A program made the translations under genes and the position numbers. The notes below the pieces were generated by a model. It made no database searches. It saw nothing but the letters and a program-made list of their open reading frames with translations, and was not told the DNA's origin. Positions 16,094 through 25,182 of a stretch of DNA of 64,000 bases are shown piece by piece (the first letter of the stretch is position 1; each line of letters starts with the position of its first letter). This DNA is from JAIBJN01 sp963842305 (lineage in GTDB: Bacteria; Actinomycetota; Thermoleophilia; Gaiellales; Gaiellaceae): contig CAWJFW010000002.1 in assembly GCA_963842305.1 (NCBI GenBank), forward strand, positions 682,001 through 746,000, written 5' to 3'.

Positions 16094-16195
16094 ATGTGCC
16101 TGAACCCCGCTGATAGAGCCAAACCAGGGTGCTCGTCCCTTATAAAATAGTACGAGTACTAGGTGAGACAGTGGCTACCAGTCCGGTAAACCGAG

Positions 16196-16309
16196 ATGGA
16201 CGTTGCTCTCAACCTAGCTCGCATCCTTTTCGAGAATGATGGTCTCGTTCCACAGGAAGAGGTGCTCGCCGCCTTCCCGGACGTCCCCCCTGAGGGCGCT
16301 CAAGGCTGA
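16196..16309 (+). CDS. Possible 37-residue peptide in the island
   Basis: Reads MDVALNLARILFENDGL followed by VPQEEVLAAFPDVPPEGAQG. It looks like an amphipathic helix plus an acidic tail. An AT-rich TATAAAATAG stretch, unusual here, lies at 16141-16150 and could be a -10 region. There is no ribosome binding site of note, so the call is tentative. Confidence 0.25.
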   Translation: MDVALNLARILFENDGLVPQEEVLAAFPDVPPEGAQG

Positions 16310-17097
16310 TCGCGTCCTGACCGCCCGCCCGTGAAGACAACCTACTCATGGTTAAGCGGCGTGGCATGCGGGACGATGTCACACGTTCTGTGAGTGCCGC
16401 ACTCTTAGAAGCGCGCTTGGCAAGCCGTAAAATCGGCTCGAGCGCTCCCTTGCACATGTCACGTTGTGTAACGCGGATGATGTCACCGACCCGCTCCTCG
16501 TGTGCCTGCCAGGAGAGGGTCAGCGCGCCAGTCTCCGAGATGACGGTCTCGACCCTAACCCGACCGTCTGCAGGAGTCCCCGTTACGCCTCGATTTTTCG
16601 CCAGTCTAGGCAACACTCCAGGCTTCGGACTTTGTAACACGGAGGAATGCGGGTTTGCGAGCACTGCCCGACCCCCATTCCGAGCACTTTCGCTACTTCA
16701 CTCGCTGCGAGATTTCGCAGGGGCGATGCGGGAGAGGTGAAGACCCGCTGGTCGAAGCCGCGCGAAAATGCGGGCAGCAGGGCGGGCAAAAGGCGCTCAT
16801 CAGGCGGGCAGCAAGCGGGTAGAGCAACCTCTCATGGAGCAGCCACCACGGCGTTCAGATCGCACAGGCAAAGGAGCGGGCGCTACATGCCTATCGCGAC
16901 CAAGAGCGGACGTCCCGCAGCCAGGAGGCGAGGCTGCGCGCCTCGGGGCAGCCTTCCAGACTGCAAGCACTCTGCAAGCACCGGCCCTCAACATGGCTGC
17001 CACGCCGTTCCACAGGGACGCACCCGAGGAGCCGGAAAGGCAGTTCCCATCGGGGTTTCGCGGATCGCCGCGGAACGGAGGAGCGCCTAGGGTCGGG
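16310..17097. other. Stretch without a convincing gene in the island
   Basis: Frames are open on both strands but show neither G/C third-position bias nor family motifs. The leftward frame 16209-16664 contains RVRVETVISETGALTLSW, which might be a decayed protein. I see no insertion sequence ends. It looks like degraded island DNA between the cargo genes and the tRNA fragment. Confidence 0.4.
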
Positions 17098-17139
17098 TTG
17101 CCATGCAGAAGGTCGTGGGTTCGAGTCCCATCATCCGCT
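17098..17139 (+). other. 3' fragment of tRNA-Gly(GCC), probable attachment-site remnant
   Basis: From the anticodon loop TTGCCAT onward the sequence is tRNA-like: GCAGA stem strand, AGGTC variable loop, T arm GTGGG-TTCGAGT-CCCAT, acceptor strand CATCCGC and discriminator T. The preceding bases cannot form the 5' half, as there is no GCGGATG and no TCTGC. A perfect 3' half alone is the usual trace of a tyrosine-integrase element using a tRNA gene. Confidence 0.75.
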
Positions 17140-17148
17140 CTAAGAAAG

Positions 17149-17163
17149 CCCCGGAAAACGGGG
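17149..17163 (+). terminator. Terminator of the tRNA-Gly(GCC) fragment
   Basis: CCCCG-GAAAA-CGGGG followed by TATTCTG. It came along with the tRNA 3' end. Confidence 0.65.
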
Positions 17164-17305
17164 TATTCTGTTGGCCGGGTAGTAGACAGCAGGATCCGAC
17201 TGCAAGCGATTCTGCAAGCACACCGGCTAGGAAAGCGGGTAAAGGTCGCTGCGGGCCGCGTTGCCGGCGAGTAGCCTGGCAGCGTCTACCAAGGAGGTCG
17301 CCGCC

Positions 17306-18151
17306 ATGGCGAGCGCACCCGACCGCGGCCGGACCCCGCTGATGTTCATCCACGGGGCGTGGCTTGCCGCCAACAGCTGGGACATCTTTGCCAACTACTT
17401 CGAGGAACGCGGCTTCGCGGTCTCTGCTCCCGAGTGGCCGCGGAAGCAGAGAAGCGTCGACGAGCTGCGCGAGGGAACTGAGGAGATCAAAGGCCTCGGG
17501 CTGGAAGAGATCATCGACTCCTACGAGGAGAAGATCCGCGCGCTCGACGAGCCGCCGATTCTGATCGGCCATTCCTTCGGCGGCCTCATCGTCGAGGTGC
17601 TGCTCGACCGTGGGCTCGGCCAGGCAGGCATCGCCATGAGCCCGGCACCGCCCAAAGGGATCCTCGTGCTCCCCTTCTCGTCGCTCAAGGCTGCGTCGCC
17701 GGCGCTCGCGCATCCCTCGACCCGCCGCGGCATCGTCACGCTCACGCTCGAGGAGTTCACGTTCGGGTTCGTAAACACGTTCACCACCGAAGAAGCAGCC
17801 ACCGCGTACGAGCTTTACGCCGTCCCCGAGACCGGTCGCATCTTCTACGAGGCCGGATTCGCCAACTTCCACCTCGACCCGCCCAGCGAAGTCCACTTCA
17901 AGAACGCCGAGCGAGCACCGCTCCTGATCGTCGGCGCCGACAAGGACCACACCGTTCCCGCGTCACTCTCACACAAGCAGTACGAGAAGTACGAACGGTC
18001 ACCGGCACGAACTGACTACGTCGAGTTCGAGGGGCGGCCGCACCTGATGATGACCGCCGAGGGCTGGGAGGAGATCGCCGCCTCGATCGAGACCTGGATC
18101 AACGGCGTGCTCGAGACAAGCCCAGCGACGGCGAAGGAGAACCCCGCCTAA
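17306..18151 (+). CDS. Alpha/beta hydrolase
   Basis: 281 residues. TPLMFIHGAWLAANSWDIF gives the oxyanion-hole strand. The nucleophile Ser90 is in LIGHSFGGLIVE, the acid is in LLIVGADKDHT, and the His is in EGRPHLMMTAEGWEE. This is the fold and motif set of the actinobacterial family near EstC/haloalkane-dehalogenase-like esterases. Substrate unknown, cytoplasmic. AAGGAGGT 8-9 nt before the ATG at 17306 fixes the start; the open frame to 17261 is not needed. Confidence 0.88.
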   Translation: MASAPDRGRTPLMFIHGAWLAANSWDIFANYFEERGFAVSAPEWPRKQRSVDELREGTEEIKGLGLEEIIDSYEEKIRALDEPPILIGHSFGGLIVEVLLDRGLGQAGIAMSPAPPKGILVLPFSSLKAASPALAHPSTRRGIVTLTLEEFTFGFVNTFTTEEAATAYELYAVPETGRIFYEAGFANFHLDPPSEVHFKNAERAPLLIVGADKDHTVPASLSHKQYEKYERSPARTDYVEFEGRPHLMMTAEGWEEIAASIETWINGVLETSPATAKENPA

Positions 18152-18458
18152 CCGATGGATCTCGCCGGAGGGAACTTCGATCGGGCGCACGCCTCCCCCC
18201 TGAATGACCCCTCGCCGATGCGCAGTGACGGGCCCGCCCACGGGAACTCAGCGAGGCCGCAAGGCGGGTGTCGGCGGCGCGAGGAGAAGGGCGAACGCAC
18301 CGGGGGTACGCGGTTCGTTCGCAATGTGTCGCAGCCGACACCCGCCGTCTCTGTCCGGGGCTGGGAATCACCCTGGCAAGGGACGCAGGCGACGCTAGCC
18401 AACGCCGGGCCGTCGGTGGGTGCCGAACCTGTAACTGAGTGGAGAGGAAATGGAGCCG
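18152..18458. other. Non-coding stretch with a nested inverted repeat
   Basis: GGCGGGTGTCGGC (18263-18275) pairs perfectly with GCCGACACCCGCC (18334-18346). Inside it, GCGAACG (18291-18297) pairs with CGTTCGC (18316-18322). The two stems could form an RNA of about 84 nt or a cruciform. No coding frame is credible here. Confidence 0.5.
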
Positions 18459-18740
18459 TTACGGCCCGGCCGCTTCGATCAGCAGCCAGCCGTCGATGCT
18501 CACGACCTGGGCCAGCGCGAGCGCGCCTGTGAAGACCCGCAGGGCAATCTCCTGCGCCTCGTCTAGCGTCATCGCTCGCACTTGGAACGAGGTGGAGATT
18601 GTTCCCAGGCGAGCGTCCAGGATGGTGTCCGCGCCGGTTACCTCTCCGGCCGAGTCGACGGCCGCCGCGACCTGCGCCGCGGTCGACTCCTCGCTCGTGG
18701 TTCCCCTCGGCGTCTGGATGCGGATCGTGAACTCGTGCAC
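18459..18740 (-). CDS. Small hypothetical protein
   Basis: About 93 residues from a GTG at 18738-18740: VHEFTIRIQTPRGTTSEES, then ISTSFQVRAMTLDEAQEIAL and a hydrophobic C-terminus VVSIDGWLLIEAAGP. It has an alternating beta-alpha pattern without known motifs. G/C third-position bias supports coding. Alone on its strand, facing the alpha/beta hydrolase across the nested inverted repeat. An extension to 18791 is open. Confidence 0.5.
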   Translation of the reverse strand: MHEFTIRIQTPRGTTSEESTAAQVAAAVDSAGEVTGADTILDARLGTISTSFQVRAMTLDEAQEIALRVFTGALALAQVVSIDGWLLIEAAGP

Positions 18741-18994
18741 GGCGGCTCGGGAGCCTAGCCAACTGAACCAACGGGAGCGCATCAGTCCCACCGGGCGGGA
18801 GACATGCCGTTCTAGGTCTCACGCTACGGCGCCAGGCCTGTCCTCTCGCGGTCATCCGAGATTCCTTCCCGCCTGCAAGGCCCGTCCGACCGGCCCGAAA
18901 AGAGCCATCTAGGAGAGCTCGCCGGCGAGCCGTAGGCTCAGCCTCGCTGGGTCCGATCGCGCTTGCCGGCGCCGCGTGCCTGCCCGGAAATGAA

Positions 18995-19025
18995 AGCGGG
19001 CCGGGCGAAGAGTTCCCGGCCCGCT
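18995..19025 (-). terminator. Terminator of the PhoX-like gene
   Basis: AGCGGGCCGGG and CCCGGCCCGCT form an 11-bp perfect stem with a 9-nt loop. On the transcribed strand it is followed by CTTTCATTTC. It starts 25 nt after the stop. Confidence 0.85.
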
Positions 19026-19049
19026 CCCATCAGGACCGTTGGGGCGAGG

Positions 19050-20471
19050 TTATTCCCAGCCGGTGATCTTCAAGATAGTCCCGTTGCCACTGATGTTGTG
19101 CTGGATGCTCACGTAGAAGTTCTTCCCCGATCCGTCGAAGAACCCGCCGGTCAACTCGGCCGTCGTGTCGTTGAGTGTCCCGATCCGGATGCAACCGTCG
19201 GTGAGCGTGTCGATATCCGCGCCGTCGTCGAGGCAGCTCCAGAGGTCGTTGTTTGGAGCGACGCCGGTCGGCTGCGATCCGGTGGAGCCGTCCTCGTGGA
19301 CGATCCAGTTCCCGCGGCCAGGTTGGTAGGCGATGTTGTCGGGCATGTTGATCGATTGCGAGCCCTGGACAAGCAGCTGGATCTGCGGCGTGGTCGAGCC
19401 GCTTGCCGACGCAGCGACCGTGCCGTCCGTGATGCAGACCGTCTCGCCCCAGTAGAAGGCCGAGTCACGACCGGTGTTGTTCCCGCAGAAGCGGATGTTG
19501 CCCGCCGCGAGCACCTCCTGGTCGATGTCGAGGTCTTCGGTCCGATAGTAACCCGTCGCCTTCACGCTCCTGGCGAGCGGCAGCAACAGGTTCCCGCTGG
19601 CTCCGACCAGCTCCTGCCAGGAGCCGGTGCCGTACTGGAAGCCCTGCCCGTTGTTGGTGCTCGTTCCTACGCGAAACGCGTAGACCTTTCCGCTGGCGTA
19701 GGGCGACTGCGACAGATCGGTGATCGGCGGGTAGCCGGGCGTCCAGGGAGTGGTCGGAACGAACTTGTAGAACGGGCCGGCGGGAGCGCGGTTCTCGGCC
19801 GCCACCTCAGCACCGTAGTAGGTGACACCATTCGGCAGGATCGCGAACCCCTCGAATGCGTTGAACCCCAGCGCGTCGATTCGCCTGATCTTCGAGGTTG
19901 CTGGCGTGAACACCTGCGTGGCCCTGTCGACGACCGTCCCCTCGAGCGCGGGATCGAGCGGGTCGATGATCTCGTACATCGCCCCGTCGGTGGCCTCCTC
20001 GCCGAAGATGATGGTGCCCCACGGCGTCACCCGAACCGGGTCGTTGTCGTCGATTCCTGTCAGGATCGTCGTCGCCTTCCCGGTCTTGAGATCGACCTTC
20101 TGCAGACCCGGCTCGGTCGTCCCTTCCTCGTTGACGAGGATGAGGTGGGTCGGATGCGACTTCGGCCAGAGCACCATCTGATCTGCGTTCGAGCCGACGT
20201 TGTCGTCGGGGCCGGCCGCAACGACCTTCGCCTTGAGCCCCTTCGCCAATGTCACCAAGCCCGTAGGATCGGCGAGCGCCTGCGCCTCCGTCAGAGAGCT
20301 TGTCGAAGACGACGGCAGCCCTCTCTCGACTCCAAACAGGTGGTCGGCTTCGTGGTTCATCTCCTTCTGCACCTTCAGGCCCCAGTCGATCCCTCCGGAA
20401 GCTGAGACGCCGGCGACGACGACAAGCGCCACGAACGCGCTCAGGACAAGGAACCGCGTGCGCTTTCGCAT
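19050..20471 (-). CDS. Secreted DUF839/PhoX-like protein
   Basis: 473 residues with a signal peptide (MRKRTRFLVLSAFVALVVVA). The rest is a beta-propeller-like protein of the DUF839/PhoX group: DDNDPVRVTPWGTIIFGEE, DIDQEVLAAGNIRFCG, NMPDNIAYQPGRGNWIVHED, NDLWSCLDDG and TGGFFDGSGKNFYVSIQHN. PhoX is a calcium/iron phosphatase. The C-terminal block is the family's most conserved part, but I cannot verify every metal ligand, so phosphatase activity is an inference. The ATG at 20471 is preceded by AAAGGAG. A strong terminator follows. Confidence 0.85.
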   Translation of the reverse strand: MRKRTRFLVLSAFVALVVVAGVSASGGIDWGLKVQKEMNHEADHLFGVERGLPSSSTSSLTEAQALADPTGLVTLAKGLKAKVVAAGPDDNVGSNADQMVLWPKSHPTHLILVNEEGTTEPGLQKVDLKTGKATTILTGIDDNDPVRVTPWGTIIFGEEATDGAMYEIIDPLDPALEGTVVDRATQVFTPATSKIRRIDALGFNAFEGFAILPNGVTYYGAEVAAENRAPAGPFYKFVPTTPWTPGYPPITDLSQSPYASGKVYAFRVGTSTNNGQGFQYGTGSWQELVGASGNLLLPLARSVKATGYYRTEDLDIDQEVLAAGNIRFCGNNTGRDSAFYWGETVCITDGTVAASASGSTTPQIQLLVQGSQSINMPDNIAYQPGRGNWIVHEDGSTGSQPTGVAPNNDLWSCLDDGADIDTLTDGCIRIGTLNDTTAELTGGFFDGSGKNFYVSIQHNISGNGTILKITGWE

Positions 20472-20701
20472 GAAGCTCTCCTTTCGTGGACGCGGCGGGA
20501 GCCAAACGAGCAGCCTGCGCTCGAGGACGTCTGTCCCAGGCATCCTTTCGAGGTCCGCCGCAATACCGGGCATGGTGCCGCGCTGCGTGCCGACGACTCT
20601 AGGCTTCTCGCGACAGCAGTGGGTTGCCGCGCGGTCGCGATTCGGTTTCGGACCGGAGATCGCGAGGCTCGGCGGCCGAGAGAAAATGGCGTTTCCGCGC
20701 G

Positions 20702-20917
20702 TCAGCGCACGGCCGATCGCACCTCGGAAGCAGCCTTCTCGATCAGCTCCGCCACGGCTTCCGGCTGCGACACGTAAATCGCATGGCTCCCCGTGACCTC
20801 GACAACGGTCGGACCCGCCCACGCAGACATCTCGCGCTGGGCCGGTGGAGGGATCCTCCGGTCTTCGGTCGTGACGAGGTACCAGCTTGGCTTGCTCCGC
20901 CAAGCAGGCTCGCGCGC
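20702..20917 (-). pseudogene. C-terminal fragment of an alpha/beta hydrolase
   Basis: The leftward frame reads EPAWRSKPSWYLVTTEDRRIPPPAQ, then a segment ending TVVEVTGSHAIYVSQPEAVAELIEKAA and a stop. This is the acid/histidine end of the EstC-like hydrolase family, the His being in GSHAIY. A stop occurs immediately upstream of EPAW and the nucleophile half is absent. It is a truncated remnant next to the start of the UPF0182 fusion. Confidence 0.75.
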
Positions 20918-21092
20918 TCACCGCACGCAGCCTAGAAGGCGTCGGGGCAACGCGAGCAAATCGCGTCCTTGGCCTTCGCGGGACCGCGGCTGCGAGCGGA
21001 CTTGCCCGTGACGTGTCAAACCGCTGCCCCGTCCTAAGGCGGTCTCGGGGAACTCTGTCTCAACGGCTGAGAACTACCGCAAGTTGAGGTTG

Positions 21093-21119
21093 TTTCCCAG
21101 GCGAGGTTGCTCTGGGAAA
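21093..21119 (+). promoter_or_regulatory. Inverted repeat upstream of the HTH-UPF0182 gene
   Basis: TTTCCCAG and CTGGGAAA (8-bp arms, 11-bp spacer) end 24 bp before the ATG. The product begins with a helix-turn-helix, so autoregulation at this dyad is possible (inference). Confidence 0.45.
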
Positions 21120-21143
21120 GATGCAGGCGTATCGTGGTCGCCG

Positions 21144-24100
21144 ATGCAAGACGACCTGACGGTCACCGAGGCCGCCGAAGCCCTGGGAACCAGCAGGCAG
21201 ACAGTCCGAGCACTGCTTCGCAAGGGCGAGCTTCACGGACGGAAGCAGGCCTGGGGAAACCGCTACGTCTGGGTTCTCAGTCGGCGAGGGGTGGACGAGT
21301 TCCTTTCCCAGTACGGCCGCCTCGACGGGAGGCGTCGGTCCCAACCATCTCAAGGCAAGCGCGTCGAGGAGACCGTGGAGATCGTCACAGCGGCCGCTCG
21401 GGCAGAGTCGCCTCCGCTCGACATGGCGCGTTCGCCCGAACCGGCGATCACGGAATCGGTCCCGAGGTCCCGGTTTCTGCGTCCGCGTGTCCGCGCGACA
21501 GTCTTTCTCCTCGTCGTCGGTCTGCCGGTGATTGCTGCGCTCGGGGCGGCCGAGATTCTGCCCGATGCCCTGTGGTTCGACGAGCTCGGACAGCTCGACG
21601 TCTTCCAAGGCGTGGTCGCGGCGAAAGTCGGCCTCTACGTCCTCGCAGCTAGCACGGGCTCGGTTTTCGTCGGAACGAATCTCGCGGTAGCCGCCTCGCA
21701 CTCGATAAGGGCAGGGTCGGGTTCCGTAGCCCTTGGCATCGCGGCCGCGTCGTTGGTGGCGGGCACGTTCTTTGGGTCGGCCGCCGCAGGGCACTGGGAG
21801 ACCTTCATCCTCTGGCGGCATCGGCAGTCGTTCGGCATTACCGATCCGATGTTCGGCAAGGACGTCGGCTTTTTTGTGTTCTCGCTTCCTTTCCAGCTTG
21901 GCGTGTCAACGTTTCTCCTTTGGCTCTTCGTCGTCGCGGCCGGCCTCACAATCGTCGTCTATGGCCTGAGAGGGGCCCTGACCTTCCGGCCGCTTCGAGG
22001 AACCTTCACGGCGCAAAAGCACCTCTCGTTTCTTGCAGGCGGATTCCTGTTGGTGGTGTCCTGGAGATTTCTGCTCGAGCGCTACGGGCTCGCGCTCGCC
22101 CAACCGCGTGGTGGCGACGGTGAAAACTTCGCCGGTGCCGACTACGTAGCCGTCCACGTTCGGTCGCCGGGACTTGTGGCCCTGTCGGCCCTCACCGTGG
22201 TGCTGGCTTTTGCGTGCGTCGCTGCGCCGTTCGTACTCCGCTCGCGATCAAGACGTGATGCAGCTCTCTTCGTCGGCATCCCTTCGGCGGCTCTCTTTGT
22301 TGCTGCGATCTCGATCAATTCGTGGATTCCGGCTCTTGTCCAACGGTTCGCCGTAGACCCGAACCCACTCCTGAGCGAGCAGCCGTACTTGATGCGGTCG
22401 ATTGCGGCAACGAGGAGCGCGCTTGGGCTCGACACCGTCCAGGTTGACCTGTACTCCCCAACCGGCGAGCTGACGCCAGAGGAGGTTTCGGGAGCGAGCG
22501 CACGTATCGTGAATGTCCTCATATGGGATGAGACCGTCGTCCACGCGAGGATGCTCGACCTCGTGACTCAGACGCCGTATTACCGGCCCGACGAACCAAC
22601 GCTCGATGCCGTACCCGTCGAGGGGCAGCCGCCACTTACGCTTGCCAGCACGCGCCAGCTCGACATTGACCGCGTCCGAGGGCGAGGGCAGACGTGGATC
22701 AACAACCGGCTTGCGTACACCCACGGGCTCGGCCTTGTTCGATTCTCGGGAACCGGCGTCGACGAGGGCGGCCAGCCGGTCCTTTTGGATGAAGGTCTAG
22801 GTCTCCGCGAGCCGCGGATCTACTTCGGAGACTTTCCTGCAAGATCGCCATCTTGGGTGGTCGCGAATTCCCGTCGGCCAGAAGTCGACATCCCGACGGC
22901 TGACGGCGAAAGCGCGACCGACTATCACTACGGCGGTACGGGTGGAATTGCGCTCTCGAGTTGGATCCGACGAGCGATGTTCGGATTCAAGCTCGGGAGC
23001 AAGGATCTCGTCCTTTCGGACGACCTAACGTCGGAGTCGCGACTTCTGTTGCACCGTGACGTGGGCAACCGTCTCCGGACGTTGGCGCCGTTCATTCAAT
23101 GGGATACGCGCCCGGCGGCGCTCACAGTGGACGGCCGAATCGTCTTTGTCGTTGGGGGCTACACCACGAGCCACAACTATCCAAGCGCCGAGCGAGTCGA
23201 GCTTGACAAAACGCTCGTGAACTACGTGCGCTCATCCGTGCTGGCAACGGTCGATGCGTTTTCGGGCCGCGTGGAGCTGTATCTCACAGAGCCGTCCGAC
23301 CCCATTGCGCGCGCTTGGGCGGAGGCGTTCCCGACACTCTTTCGGTCGGCGGACGAGCTGCCGGCCGAGCTGACCAGTCGGCTTCGTTACCCCGCCGATC
23401 TCTTCGACGCGCAGGCATCAGCGTACGAGCGGTTCCACGTCACTCAACCAGCGACGTTTGCGAGCGACGCCGATGCATGGTCGCGACCGACCGGCCTCTC
23501 CGGTCCGGTCGAGGTCGCGGGAGACATTCACTTCGACGAGGACGACGAGGACGACCTCAGGCACCGCCTGCTCCCGGGTTACAAGTACTCGGCGCCACCC
23601 GGAGAGGAAGGACCGCAGATCGTCCGCTCGACCTACTACAGCCCTCGGCGTGGCCAGAATCTGGTGGCATCGCTCGAGGGCTGGGTCGACGAGCGCGGCC
23701 GTGCCCGACTTGCTTCTCAGGCGCTTCCACGCGACCCAATCACTCTTGGCCCTGCACAGGTCAGTCGGCTGGTGTTCTCGACCCCGCGCGTTCGAAACCT
23801 CCTGGGGCTTCGAAACCTTGAGGTTCGGGACCTGGACGTGTCGTCCATCGACTCCGTCTCGCTCGGGAGTCCTCACCTCGTTTTCCTACCGAGCGGGGTC
23901 CTGCAGGTTCAAAGCCTCTACGAGGGCGCGAGTGGACCGGGAGTCTCGAGACTCCTTGGAGTGACTGCCTTCCTCAACGGGAGTGCGGGCCTTGGGCCGG
24001 ACATCGATTCCGCGGTGCGACAAGCGTTAAATCGGCCGCCCCACGTCGACGTGCTGCGTCCGCCTGGCCGACTCTTCGTCGGGACTCCGGTCGAGCTCAT

Positions 24101-25181
24101 GTTCCGGGTGAGGAATGCCGAGCGTGAGCTCGTTACGATCACTTCGGCTGCCGGCCGCCAGGACGCGAGGCTATCGCTCAGCACCGGCCGAGGAAAGGTC
24201 GTATGGGTTCCGACTGCTCCCGGCCACGCTCGCGTAAAGGTGCAGGTGGACGGCCTCGACGGGACCATCCGTACAGACACCATTTCGCTCCGGATCCTGA
24301 GCCCTCCCCCAACCGTCCGACTGATCGACGTGCCTGCCGCCGCAATGGTCGGCCGCCCTGTGCGGATGTCGTTCGCGGTCACCGGCGGGCTTCGCCAGAC
24401 CGTCCGCGTGTCGACCCGGCAAGGAGTGTTCATGCGCCGCTACCTCATCCACAACGGCACCGGGTTCTTCGAGTGGACACCGCGGGCGACAGGCCCTGTC
24501 GTGATCCGTGTGACCACGCAAGGCCATCAGGGGCAGACGGCGACGGACACGCTGAGACTCCCTGTCGTGTCCCGCGCCCAGGCCGGGGCCCCAAGCGGAA
24601 CGCCGGTGGGAGTGGTACCGGGGTCGGTGTCAGTTCCTATTGCGAGAGCCAATGCGGCGCTCGAGCGGGCCGAGGTGCGGTTCGCTCAGCATCGGTTTGG
24701 GCTAGGTCTTGACGCGCTCGAAGCCCTTCGCCGTGCCGGAGGCGAGGCACACCAGGCCGCAGTCGCGCAGATCGGCAGGCCGCCCGCCGATCCGGAGAGC
24801 GATGAACCGCCAGGCCCGCCGGCGGTCCTCGCCGTTCTCGGCCTCGAGCACAGAATCGGCACTCGCATACCCGCGATCTTCAACGGGATGAGACGCAAGC
24901 CGGTCGTTGACTCATTGCAGTACACCCTCTGGATTACGCACACGAGGCGCGACCGAATGCTCGACGTTGTCATCGCGCTCGACCAGGAAGGGGCCGGCGC
25001 GGACTACGCCGACGGAATGGCAGACACCCTCCCTGCTTTTGACAACGAGGTAGTCACGCTCCTAAGCGGGTTGGAGACCTACGTCCTGACAGCGTCCGGA
25101 CGCGCAGGCCTCACGAACGCGCTGGAACGCGCCACTGCGACGAGGAACAGGGTCAACGACGCATTCGGCGGCGGCGAGTAG
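21144..25181 (+). CDS. Fusion: HTH domain + UPF0182 membrane protein + Ig-like region + novel C-terminal domain
   Basis: 1345 residues. Residues ~1-60 are an excisionase/MerR-type helix-turn-helix (LTVTEAAEALGTSRQTVRALL, then GNRYVWVLSRRGVDEFL). At about 115-390 there are six or seven membrane helices, beginning after SRFLRPRVRATVFLLVV and including LPDALWFDELGQLDVF. The large UPF0182 soluble domain follows, with RVELDKTLVNYVRSSVLATVD, LRYPADLFDAQASAYERFHVT and a DEDDEDDLRH acid patch. Next are one or two Ig-like modules (PPTVRLIDVPAAAMVG), and the last ~185 residues carry DPESDEPPGPP. Usual UPF0182 proteins are 900-1000 residues with no HTH. The stop is one base before the GTG of the exchanger gene. 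Confidence 0.88.
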   Translation: MQDDLTVTEAAEALGTSRQTVRALLRKGELHGRKQAWGNRYVWVLSRRGVDEFLSQYGRLDGRRRSQPSQGKRVEETVEIVTAAARAESPPLDMARSPEPAITESVPRSRFLRPRVRATVFLLVVGLPVIAALGAAEILPDALWFDELGQLDVFQGVVAAKVGLYVLAASTGSVFVGTNLAVAASHSIRAGSGSVALGIAAASLVAGTFFGSAAAGHWETFILWRHRQSFGITDPMFGKDVGFFVFSLPFQLGVSTFLLWLFVVAAGLTIVVYGLRGALTFRPLRGTFTAQKHLSFLAGGFLLVVSWRFLLERYGLALAQPRGGDGENFAGADYVAVHVRSPGLVALSALTVVLAFACVAAPFVLRSRSRRDAALFVGIPSAALFVAAISINSWIPALVQRFAVDPNPLLSEQPYLMRSIAATRSALGLDTVQVDLYSPTGELTPEEVSGASARIVNVLIWDETVVHARMLDLVTQTPYYRPDEPTLDAVPVEGQPPLTLASTRQLDIDRVRGRGQTWINNRLAYTHGLGLVRFSGTGVDEGGQPVLLDEGLGLREPRIYFGDFPARSPSWVVANSRRPEVDIPTADGESATDYHYGGTGGIALSSWIRRAMFGFKLGSKDLVLSDDLTSESRLLLHRDVGNRLRTLAPFIQWDTRPAALTVDGRIVFVVGGYTTSHNYPSAERVELDKTLVNYVRSSVLATVDAFSGRVELYLTEPSDPIARAWAEAFPTLFRSADELPAELTSRLRYPADLFDAQASAYERFHVTQPATFASDADAWSRPTGLSGPVEVAGDIHFDEDDEDDLRHRLLPGYKYSAPPGEEGPQIVRSTYYSPRRGQNLVASLEGWVDERGRARLASQALPRDPITLGPAQVSRLVFSTPRVRNLLGLRNLEVRDLDVSSIDSVSLGSPHLVFLPSGVLQVQSLYEGASGPGVSRLLGVTAFLNGSAGLGPDIDSAVRQALNRPPHVDVLRPPGRLFVGTPVELMFRVRNAERELVTITSAAGRQDARLSLSTGRGKVVWVPTAPGHARVKVQVDGLDGTIRTDTISLRILSPPPTVRLIDVPAAAMVGRPVRMSFAVTGGLRQTVRVSTRQGVFMRRYLIHNGTGFFEWTPRATGPVVIRVTTQGHQGQTATDTLRLPVVSRAQAGAPSGTPVGVVPGSVSVPIARANAALERAEVRFAQHRFGLGLDALEALRRAGGEAHQAAVAQIGRPPADPESDEPPGPPAVLAVLGLEHRIGTRIPAIFNGMRRKPVVDSLQYTLWITHTRRDRMLDVVIALDQEGAGADYADGMADTLPAFDNEVVTLLSGLETYVLTASGRAGLTNALERATATRNRVNDAFGGGE

Positions 25182-25182
25182 C

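Noticed and set aside
16209..16664. 151-residue leftward gene in the island
   Set aside because: Weak third-position bias, no ribosome binding site and no recognisable motif; overlapped by an equally open rightward frame.
17087..17950. 287-residue leftward frame
   Set aside because: Antisense to the alpha/beta hydrolase and to the tRNA-Gly fragment.
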